Assembly: GCA_039090855.1 (NCBI GenBank)
Contig: CM077010.1
Span: 43,232,905-43,296,904 of the forward strand
Origin: Macrothele yani
Lineage: Eukaryota > Arthropoda > Arachnida > Araneae > Macrothelidae
DNA: 64,000 nucleotides
Reading direction: 5' to 3'
Below the pieces are notes generated by a model, which made no database searches, was not told where the DNA came from, and saw only the letters and a program-made list of their open reading frames with translations. Positions 53,961-64,000 of the stretch are shown here, in pieces. Every line of letters begins with the position of its first letter. Within the stretch, counting starts at the first letter, position 1. Both the position numbers and the translations under genes were made by a program.

Positions 53961-54710
53961 TTCGCATTGGACCAGTGGGTAACTAGTCGTAGTTTCCATT
54001 TGTTTCTTTCTATTTAGTTTACATTATATTTTGCACCTTGAAGTTATTGAATGAATACAATGTGTTTAGGCACACAAACGAATAACATAAATTTCTGAAG
54101 CGCAAAGCTGTTGGTGGCTTGCCTAGGGCGTCTAACACCGGCTCTTCTCATTACTCAAGCAGGCAAGAAAGTGGGAAAGAAATTATATAGTTTTTGAAGG
54201 ATTACATCAAAGCAATAGCCGAGGATACATTGTAATGTGATTTGAACCAATAGATAAGAAGTTCCAGAATGGTGTCTCGAGGTATCGCTAATTATGCGTC
54301 ATTGTCCTATGTCCAAAATGCATTACTAGCGAGAGTGGATCGTACAGAGACTTTAAGTGTTCCGCCAATGTTTCGCGGATCACTAGTGGCTCTCGGAACA
54401 CGTGTTGAAGACCCCTGCTGTAGAGTTAATTGTGTTACTGAGATCTTATTTTTTCTTATACGATACAATGGTAAGTTTCCGCCGACTATGTATAGATACG
54501 GCAGGTCACTTCTACACTGAACACATATTCGTCATTCCCACCCATTCCGCAATTTTTAGAAATGCGAATCAGATAAACTTTGTAAACATTTAAAATCATG
54601 AAAACAAATGCTTTTCAACGGAAGAGCTCTTAGAAATAATTGAAACCTTAATAGGTGCTAATTATGGCATCTGGCTTTAATGATAAATTCTTTGTAAAAT
54701 TTAAGGGCGA
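53961..54710. other. Possible hAT 3' region, then unassigned DNA
   Basis: The first 200 bp may be the untranslated end of the hAT copy. The remainder has no family match. Confidence 0.35.
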
Positions 54711-55007
54711 TATACACCGAAGAACCAAAACGTTATGCTCCAGCGCATCTTTTATGCAAATCATCAAATGCAGATAAACGACAGCGCATGGGAAGGTCGT
54801 GAAACAGTATGTATAATACCTGATACACAGCTAGCTACGTTAATGAGTGTTATTCCGATTCTTCAGATGGAAAAAGCAGCGGACTTAAGCAAGTTTTGAC
54901 GAAGACCAAAGTTTGATGGCCAGACAATTGATTCAGAGCATTTCCGCAAAAGGAAATTCTCTGACTCAATTGTCTGGCAATTAAAATATGACTCAATTGT
55001 CTGCCAT
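54711..55007 (+). pseudogene. Tc1-like transposon, left end and transposase N-terminus
   Basis: The left end tatacaccgaagaaccaaaa starts with TA at 54711. The ATG at 54866 opens MEKAADLSKF. A stop and frameshift follow, then SLMARQLIQSIS (54905-54942), matching the family segment VMARRLGQSIS before the helix-turn-helix. Here the sequence degenerates into a near-palindrome (54919-54978) plus another copy of gactcaattgtctg, and the 68-bp satellite begins. The continuation of the transposase lies 8.9 kb downstream at 63880. Confidence 0.85.
54919..54978. repeat. Near-perfect hairpin next to the 68-bp array
   Basis: The arms 54919-54945 and 54952-54978 are reverse complements at 25 of 27 positions, with a 6-nt loop. 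The left arm is transposase sequence, so the right arm is likely an inverted copy of it. A further partial copy (gactcaattgtctgcc) follows at about 54988. Confidence 0.93.
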
Positions 55008-58000
55008 TATATATGGAATGCTGATGATCATCCGTGGTTAACACCTTCAAAAAGTGATAAAGGATAATATGGCAAGGCTTGTGGAATGCTGACGATCACC
55101 CGCGGTTTGCACCTTCAAAAAGTGATAAAGGATAATATGGCAAGGCTTGTGGAATGCTGACGATCACCCGCGGTTTGCACCTTCAAAAAGTGCTAAAGGA
55201 TAATATGGCAAGGATTGTGGAATGCTGACGATCACCCGCGGTTTGCACCTTCAAAAAGTGCTAAAGGATAATATGGCAAGGCTTGTGGAATGCTGAAGAT
55301 CACCCACGGTTTGCACCTTCAAAAAGTGATAAAGGATAATATGGCAAGGCTTGTGGAATGCTGACGATCACCCGCGGTTTGCACCTTCAAAAAGTGATAA
55401 AGGGTAATATGGCAAGGCTTGTGGAATGCTGACGATAACCCGCGGTTTGCACCTTCAAAAAGTGATAAAGGGTAATATGGCAAGGCTTGTGGAATGCTGA
55501 CGATCACCCGCGGTTTGCACCTTCAAAAGGTTATAAAGGATAATATGGCAAGGCTTGTGGAATGCTGAATATCAACCACGGTTTGCACCTTCAAAAAGTG
55601 ATAAAGGATAATATGGCGAGGCTTGTGGAATGCTGACGATCACCCGCGGTTTGCACCTTCAAAAAGTGATAAAGGGTAATAATGCAAGGCTTGTGGAATG
55701 CTGACGATCATTCGTGGTTAGCACCTTCAAAAAGTGATAAAGGATAATATGGCAAGGCTTGTGGAATGCTGACGATCACCAACGGTTTGCACTTTCAAAA
55801 AGTGATAAAGGATAATATGGCAAGGCTTGTGGAATGCTGACGATCACCCGCGGTTTGCACCTTCAAAAAGTGATAAAGGATGATATGGCAAGGATTGTGG
55901 AATGCTGACGATCACCCGCGGTTTTGACCTTCAAAAAGTGCTAAAGGATAATATGGCAAGGCTTGTGGAATGCTGAAGATCACCCACGGTTTGCACCTTC
56001 AAAAAGTGATAAAGGATAATATGGCAAGGCTTGTGGAATGCTGACGATCACCCGCGGGTTGCACCTTCAAAAAGTGATTAGGGATAATATGGCAAGGCTT
56101 GTGGAATGCTGACGATCACCCGCGGTTTGCACCTTCAAAAAGTGCTAAAGGATAATATGGCAAGGCTTGTGGAATGCTGAAGATCACCCACGGTTTGCAC
56201 CTTCAAAAAGTGATAAAGGATAATATGGCAAGGCTTGTGGAATGCTGACGATCACCCGCGGGTTGCACCTTCAAAAAGTGATTAGGGATAATATGGCAAG
56301 GCTTGTGGAATGCTGACGATCACCCGCGGTTTGCACCTTCAAAAAGTGATTAGGGATAATATGGCAAGGCTTGTGGAATGCTGACGATCACCCGCGGTTT
56401 GCACCTTCAAAAAGTGATAAAGGATAATATGGCAAGGATTGTGGAATGCTGACGATCACCCGCGGTTTGCACCTTCAAAAAGTGCTAAAAGAAAATATGG
56501 CAAGGCTTGTGGAATGCTGAAGATCACCCAAGGTTTGCACCTTCAAAAAGTGATAAAGGGTAATATGGCAAGGCTTGTGGAATGCTGACGATCACCCGCG
56601 GGTTGCACCTTCAAAAAGTGATTAGGGATAATATGGCAAGGCTTGTGGAATGCTGACGATCACCCGCGGTTTGCACCTTCAAAAAGTGCTAAAGGATAAT
56701 ATGGCAAGGCTTGTGGAATGCTGACGATCACCCGCGGTTTGCACCTTCAAAAAGTGATAAAGGATAATATGGCAAGGATTGTGGAATGCTGACGATCACC
56801 CGCGGTTTGCACCCTCAAAAAGTGCTAAAAGAAAATATGGCAAGGCTTGTGGAATGCTGAAGATCACCCACGGTTTGCACCTTCAAAAAGTGATAAAGGG
56901 TAATATGGCAAAGCTTGTGGAATGCTGACGATCACCCGCGGTTTGCACCTTCAAAAAGTGATAAAGGATAATATGGCAAGGCTTGTAGAATGCTGACGAT
57001 CACCCGCGGTTTGCACCTTCAAAAAGTTATAAAGGATAATATGGCAAGGCTTGTGGAATGCTGAAGATCACCCGCGGTTTGCACCTTCAAAAAGTGATAA
57101 AGGATAATATGGCAAGGCTTGTGGAATGCTGACGATCACCCGCGGTTTGCACCTTCAAAAAGTGATAAAGGGTAATATGGCAAGGCTTGTGGAATGCTGA
57201 CGATCACCCGCGGTTTGCACCTTCAAAAAGTGCTAAAGGATAATATGGCAAGGATTGTGGAATGCTGACGATCACCCGCGGTTTGCACCTTCAAAAAGTG
57301 CTAAAGGATAATATGGCAAGGCTTGTGGAATGCTGAAGATCACCCACGGTTTGCACCTTCAAAAAGTGATAAAGGATAATATGGAAAGGCTTGTGGAATG
57401 CTGACGATCACCCGCGGTTTGCACCTTCAAAAAGTGATAAAGGGTAATATGGCAAGGCTTGTGGAATGCTGACGATCACCCGCGGTTTGCACCTTCAAAA
57501 AGTGATAAAGGGTAATATGGCAAGGCTTGTGGAATGCTGACGATCACCCGCGGTTTGCACCTTCAAAAGGTTATAAAGGATATTATGGCAAGGCTTGTGG
57601 AATGCTGAATATCACCCACGGTTTGCACCTTCAAAAAGTGATAAAGGATAATATGGCGAGGCTTGTGGAATGCTGACGATCACCCGCGGTTTGCACCTTC
57701 AAAAAGTGATAAAGGGTAATAATGCAAGGCTTGTGGAATGCTGACGATCATCCGTGGTTAGCACCTTCAAAAATTGATAAAGGATAATATGGCAAGGCTT
57801 GTGGAATGCTGACGATCACCCGCGGTTTGCACCTTCAAAAAGTGATAAAGGATAATATGGCAAGGCTTGTGGAATGCTGACGATCACCCGCGGTTTGCAC
57901 CTTCAAAAAGTGCTAAAGGATAATATGGCAAGGATTGTGGAATGCTGAAGATCACCCACGGTTTGCACCTTCAAAAAGTGATAAAGGATAATATGGCAAG

Positions 58001-61000
58001 GCTTGTGGAATGCTGACGATCACCCGCGGTTTGCACCTTCAAGAAGTGATAAAGGATAATATGGGAAGGATTGTGGAATGCTGACGATCACCCGCGGTTT
58101 GCACCTTCAAAAAGTGATAAAGGATAATATGGCAAGGCTTGTGGAATGCTGAAGATCACCCACGGTTTGCACCTTCAAAAAGTGATAAAGGATAATATGG
58201 CAAGGCTTGTGGAATGCTGACGATCACCCGCGGTTTGCACCTTCAAAAAGTGATAAAGGGTAATATGGCAAGGCTTGTGGAATGCTGACGATCACCAGCG
58301 GTTTGCACCTTCAAAAAGTGATTAAGGATAATATGGCAAGGCTTGTGGAATGCTGACGATCACCCGCGGTTTGCACCTTCAAAAAGTGCTAAAGGATAAT
58401 ATGGCAAGGCTTGTGGAATGCTGAAGATCACCCACGGTTTGCACCTTCAAAAAGTGATTAAGGATAATATGGCAAGGCTTGTGGAATGCTGACGATCACC
58501 CGCGGTTTGCACCTTCAAAAAGTGATAAAGGATAATATGGCAAGGCTTGTGGAATGCTGACGATCACCCGCGGTTTGCACCTTCAAAAAGTTATAAAGGA
58601 TAATATGGCAAGGCTTGTGGAATGCTGAAGATCACCCGCGGTTTGCACCTTCAAAAAGTGATAAAGGATAATATGGCAAGGCTTGTGGAATGCTGACGAT
58701 CACCCGCGGTTTGCACCTTCAAAAAGTGATAAAGGGTAATATGGCAAGGCTTGTGGAATGCTGACGATCACCCGCGGTTTGCACCTTCAAAAAGTGCTAA
58801 AGGATAATATGGCAAGGATTGTGGAATGCTGACGATCACCCGCGGTTTGCACCTTCAAAAAGTGCTAAAGGATAATATGGCAAGGCTTGTGGAATGCTGA
58901 AGATCACCCACGGTTTGCACCTTCAAAAAGTGATAAAGGATAATATGGAAAGGCTTGTGGAATGCTGACGATCACCCGCGGTTTGCACCTTCAAAAAGTG
59001 ATAAAGGATAATATGGCAAGGCTTGTGGAATGCTGACGATCACCCGCGGTTTGCACCTTCAAAAAGTGATAAAGGGTAATATGGCAAGGCTTGTGGAATG
59101 CTGACGATCACCCGCGGTTTGCACCTTCAAAAAGTGATAAAGGATAATATGGCAAGGCTTGTGGAATGCTGACGATCACCCGCGGTTTGCACCTTCAAAA
59201 AGGTTATAAAGGATAATATGGCAAGGCTTGTGGAATGCTGAATATCACCCACGGTTTGCACCTTCAAAAAGTGATAAAGGGTAATATGGCAAGGCTTGTG
59301 GAATGCTGACGATCACCCGCGGTTTGCACCTTCAAAAAGTGATAAAGGGTAATAATGCAAGGCTTGTGGAATGCTGACGATCATCCGTGGTTAGCACCTT
59401 CAAAAAGTGATAAAGGATAATATGGCAAGGCTTGTGGAATGCTGACGATCACCCGCGGTTTGCACCTTCAAAAAGTGATAAAGGATAATATGGCAAGGCT
59501 TGTGGAATGCTGACGATCACCCGCGGTTTGCACCTTCAAAAAGTGATAAAGGATAATATGGCAAGGATTGTGGAATGCTGACGATCACCCGCGGTTTGCA
59601 CCTTCAAAAAGTGATAAAGGATAATATGGCAAGGATTGTGGAATGCTGACGATCACCCGCGGTTTGCACCTTCAAAAAGTGATAAAGGATAATATGGCAA
59701 GGCTTGTGGAATGCTGAAGATCACCCACGGTTTGCACCTTCAAAAAGTTATAAAGGATAATATGGCAAGGCTTGTGGAATGCTGAAGATCACCCACGGTT
59801 TGCACCTTCAAAAAGTGATAAAGGATAATATGGCAAGGCTTGTGGAATGCTGACGATCACCCGCGGTTTGCACCTTCAAAAAGTGATAAAGGATAATATG
59901 GCAAGGCTTGTGGAATGCTGAAGATCACCCACGGTTTGCACCTTCAAAAAGTGATAAAGGATAATATGGCAAGGCTTGTGGAATGCTGAAGATCACCCAC
60001 GGTTTGCACCTTCAAAAAGTGATAAAGGATAATATGGCAAGGCTTGTGGAATGCTGACGATCACCCGCGGTTTGCACCTTCAAAAAGTGATAAAGGGTAA
60101 TATGGCAAGGCTTGTGGAATGCTGACGATCACCCGCGGTTTGCACCTTCAAAAAGTGATAAAGGATAATATGGCAAGGCTTGTGGAATGCTGACGATCAC
60201 CCGCGGTTTGCACCTTCAAAAAGTGCTAAAGGATAATATGGCAAGGATTGTGGAATGCTGACGATCACCCGCGGTTTGCACCTTCAAAAAGTGCTAAAGG
60301 ATAATATGGCAAGGCTTGTGGAATGCTGACGATCACCCGCGGTTTGCACCTTCAAAAAGTGATAAAGGATAATATGGCAAGGCTTGTGGAATGCTGACGA
60401 TCACCCGCGGTTTGCACCTTCAAAAAGTGATAAAGGATAATATGGCAAGGCTTGTGGAATGCTGACGATCACCCGCGGTTTGCACCTTCAAAAAGTGCTA
60501 AAGGATAATATGGCAAGGCTTGTGGAATGCTGAAGATCACCCACGGTTTGCACCTTCAAAAAGTGATAAAGGATAATATGGCAAGGCTTGTGGAATGCTG
60601 ACGATCACCCGCGGTTTGCACCTTCAAAAAGGATAAAGGGTAATATGGCAAGGCTTGTGGAATGCTGACGATCACCCGCGGTTTGCACCTTCAAAAAGTG
60701 ATAAAGGGTAATATGGCAAGGCTTGTGGAATGCTGACGATCACCCGCGGTTTGCACCTTCAAAAAGTGATAAAGGATAATATGGCAAGGCTTGTGGAATG
60801 CTGACGATCACCCGCGGTTTGCACCTTCAAAAAGTTATAAAGGATAATATGGCAAGGCTTGTGGAATACTGAATATCACCCACGGTTTGCACCTTCAAAA
60901 AGTGATAAAGGATAATATGGCAAGGCTTGTGGAATGCTGACGATCACCCGCGGTTTGCACCTTCAAAAAGTGATAAAGGGTAATATGGCAAGGCTTGTGG

Positions 61001-63885
61001 AATGCTGACGATCACCCGCGGTTTGCACCTTCAAAAAGTGATAAAGGATAATATGGCAAGGCTTGTGGAATGCTGACGATCACCCGCGGTTTGCACCTTC
61101 AAAAAGTGATAAAGGGTAATATGGCAAGGCTTGTGGAATGCTGACGATCACCCGCGGTTTGCACCTTCAAAAAGTGATAAAGGATAATATGGCAAGGATT
61201 GTGGAATGCTGACGATCACCCGCGGTTTGCACCTTCAAAAAGTGCTAAAGGATAATATGGCAAGGCTTGTGGAATGCTGAAGATCACCCACGGTTTGCAC
61301 CTTCAAAAAGTGATAAAGGATAATATGGCAAGGCTTGTGGAATGCTGACGATCACCCGCGGTTTGCACCTTCAAAAAGTGATAAAGGGTAATATGGCAAG
61401 GCTTGTGGAATGCTGACGATCACCCGCGGTTTGCACCTTCAAAAAGTGATAAAGGATAATATGGCAAGGCTTGTGGAATGCTGACGATCACCCACGGTTT
61501 GCACCTTCAAAAAGTGATAAAGGATAATATGGCAAGGCTTGTGGAATGCTGACGATCACCCGCGGTTTGCACCTTCAAAAAGTGCTAAAGGATAATATGG
61601 CAAGGCTTGTGGAATGCTAAAGATCACCCGCGGTTTGCACCTTCAAAAAGTGATAAAGGATAATATGGCAAGGCTTGTGGAATGCTGACGATCACCCGCG
61701 GTTTGCACCTTCAAAAAGTTATAAAGGATAATATGGCAAGGCTTGTGGAATGCTGACGATCACCCGCGGTTTGCACCTTCAAAAAGTGATAAAGGATAAT
61801 ATGGCAAGGCTTGTGGAATGCTGACGATCACCCGCGGTTTGCACCTTCAAAAAGTGATAAAGGGTAATATGGCAAGGCTTGTGGAATGCTGACGATCACC
61901 CGTGGTTTGCACCTTCAAAAAGTGATAAAGGATAATATGGCAAGGCTTGTGGAATGCTGACGATCACCCGCGGTTTGCACCTTCAAAAAGTGATAAAGGA
62001 TAATATGGCAAGGCTTGTGGAATGCTGACGATCACCCGCGGTTTGCACCTTCAAAAAGTGATAAAGGATAATATGGCAAGGATTGTGGAATGCTGACGAT
62101 CACCCGCGGTTTGCACCTTCAAAAAGTGATAAAGGATAATATGGCAAGGCTTGTGGAATGCTGAAGATCACCCACGGTTTGCACCTTCAAAAAGTTATAA
62201 AGGATAATATGGCAAGGCTTGTGGAATGCTGAAGATCACCCGCGGTTTGCACCTTCAAAAAGTGATAAAGGATAATATGGCAAGGCTTGTGGAATGCTGA
62301 CGATCACCCGCGGTTTGCACCTTCAAAAAGTGATAAAGGGTAATATGGCAAGGCTTGTGGAATGCTGACGATCACCCGCGGTTTGCACCTTCAAAAAGTG
62401 ATAAAGGATAATATGGCAAGGCTTGTGGAATGCTGACGATCACCCGCGGTTTGCACCTTCAAAAAGTGATAAAGGATAATATGGCAAGGCTTGTGGAATG
62501 CTGACGATCACCCGCGGTTTGCACCTTCAAAAAGTGATAAAGGATAATATGGCAAGGCTTGTGGAATGCTGACGATCACCCGCGGTTTGCACCTTCAAAA
62601 AGTGATAAAGGGTAATATGGCAAGGCTTGTGGAATGCTGACGATCACCCGCGGTTTGCACCTTCAAAAAGTGATAAAGGATAATATGGCAAGGCTTGTGG
62701 AATGCTGACGATCACCCGCGGTTTGCACCTTCAAAAAGTTATAAAGGATAATATGGCAAGGCTTGTGGAATGCTGAATATCACCCACGGTTTGCACCTTC
62801 AAAAAGTGATAAAGGATAATATGGCAAGGCTTGTGGAATGCTGACGATCACCCGCGGTTTGCACCTTCAAAAAGTGATAAAGGGTAATATGGCAAGGCTT
62901 GTGGAATGCTGACGATCACCCGCGGTTTGCACCTTCAAAAAGTGTTAAAGGATAATATGGCAAGGATTGTGGAATGCTGACGATCACCCGCGGTTTGCAC
63001 CTTCAAAAAGTGCTAAAGGATAATATGGCAAGGCTTGTGGAATGCTGACGATCACCCGCGGTTTGCACCTTCAAAAAGTGATAAAGGATAATATGGCAAG
63101 GATTGTGGAATGCTGACGATCACCCGCGGTTTGCACCTTCAAAAAGTGATAAAGGATAATATGGCAAGGCTTGTGGAATGCTGAAGATCACCCACGGTTT
63201 GCACCTTCAAAAAGTGATAAAGGATAATATGGCAAGGCTTGTGGAATGCTGACGATCACCCGCGGTTTGCACCTTCAAAAAGGATAAAGGGTAATATGGC
63301 AAGGCTTGTGGAATGCTGACGATCACCCGCGGTTTGCACCTTCAAAAAGTGATAAAGGGTAATATGGCAAGGCTTGTGGAATGCTGACGATCACCCGCGG
63401 TTTGCACCTTCAAAAAGTGATAAAGTATAATATGGCAAGGCTTGTGGAATGCTGACGATCACCCGCGGTTTGCACCTTCAAAAAGTTATAAAGGATAATA
63501 TGGCAAGGCTTGTGGAATGCTGACGATCACCCACGGTTTGCACCTTCAAAAAGTGATAAAGGATAATATGGCAAGGCTTGTGGAATGCTGACGATCACCC
63601 GCGGTTTGCACCTTCAAAAAGTGATAAAGGATAATATGGCAAGGTTTGTGGAATGCTGACGATCATCCGTGGTTTGCACCTTCAAAAAGTGATAAAGGAT
63701 AATATGGCAAGGCTTGTGGAATGCTGACGATCACCCGCGGTTTGCACCTTCAAAAAGTGATAAAGGATAATATGGCAAGGCTTGTGGAATGCTGACGATC
63801 ACCCGCGGTTTGCACCTTCAAAAAGTGCTAAAGGATAATATGGCAAGGCTTGTGGAATGCTGACGATCATCCGTGGTTAGCACCT
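55008..63885. repeat. 68-bp satellite, about 130 copies, 8.9 kb
   Basis: Units of 68 bp, with ggataatatggcaaggcttg, tggaatgctgacgatcaccc and gcggtttgcaccttcaaaaa, repeat with very few length changes. One frame of each unit reads MARLVEC, stop, RSPAVCTFKK, which parallels the Tc1 helix-turn-helix ARLVGCSRSAVVSTYQKW. The unit length is not a multiple of three, so frames close in every unit. Main variants are gaagatcacccacgg, ggttataaagg, aagtgctaaagg and attagggataat. The first and last units instead carry gatcatccgtggtta. Blocks of variants recur at 2040 bp (30 units) and 1633 bp (24 units plus 1 nt). Confidence 0.97.
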
Positions 63886-64000
63886 TTAAAAAAGTGGTCT
63901 CAAGATTATAAAACCACGAACCGCCGGCAAGGTGTGGACTGACCGGCGGCTGATTGATGCTCGAGGAGAGCGACGGCTTTCCTGAATGGTACGAACTATC
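63886..64000 (+). pseudogene. Tc1-like transposase, continuation after the satellite
   Basis: The sequence right of the last unit reads KKWSQDYKTTNRRQGVD if one A of the run at 63890-63895 is disregarded, then a frame change and DARGERRLS. This is the linker and second DNA-binding part of Tc1-like transposases (family: YQKWSK-G-T-NRRQG-GRPRLIDARG-RRL). It continues the protein begun at 54866. The window ends here, so the catalytic domain and right end cannot be seen. Confidence 0.88.

Overview
This window looks like intergenic DNA from a large, repeat-rich metazoan genome, most likely an arthropod. I base that on the mixture of many degraded Tc1-like and mariner-like DNA transposons, two copies of one RTE-like LINE plus a second LINE type, a Helitron helicase remnant, hAT fragments, tRNA-derived SINEs and large satellites. 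I see no convincing host protein gene, no rRNA gene, no intact tRNA and nothing prokaryotic. The species cannot be named from this sequence.

Layout. 0-10 kb: a 31-bp minisatellite, a hAT remnant, three Tc1-like elements (one with its catalytic region tandemly multiplied, one nearly complete with both ends), a minisatellite of about 50/71 bp, a GA/GT microsatellite, and a mariner whose right terminal repeat was hit by a SINE. 10-17.8 kb: LINE remnant, tRNA-like SINEs, a 22-bp minisatellite, a mariner split by a hAT-type insertion and by a second terminal-repeat element, and a duplicated tRNA-like segment. 17.8-24.6 kb: a 24-bp minisatellite that begins inside a mariner transposase reading frame. 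24.6-36.3 kb: unassigned AT-rich DNA, a fold-back repeat next to a Helitron helicase fragment, a mariner, an RTE-like LINE between long flanking duplications, a 103-bp minisatellite and a Tc1-like element. 36.3-54.7 kb: a second mariner with an internal minisatellite, a hAT pseudogene split by a SINE, a Tc1-like element with both ends, an 83-bp minisatellite, a LINE remnant and another mariner. 54.7-64 kb: a Tc1-like transposase split by about 8.9 kb of 68-bp satellite.

The most interesting pattern is that four separate tandem arrays lie inside transposase coding sequence of Tc1/mariner elements and appear to be built from it. The 68-bp satellite unit reads as the helix-turn-helix of the Tc1-like transposase whose two halves flank the array. 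The 24-bp unit reads as the segment just after the first catalytic aspartate of a mariner. The 28-bp family sits at the third catalytic position of another mariner. Six copies of a 153-181-bp unit are a repeated part of a Tc1 catalytic domain. The very long repetitive reading frames in the 24-bp array follow from its period being a multiple of three and should not be read as genes.

Several nested insertions with target duplications give a relative order of events: SINE into mariner, SINE into hAT, hAT-type element into mariner. The window also holds six hairpin-forming inverted repeats with arms of 16-31 bp, at least two of them within transposase sequence. All assignments rest on recognising protein families and repeats by eye; no alignment or database search was run.
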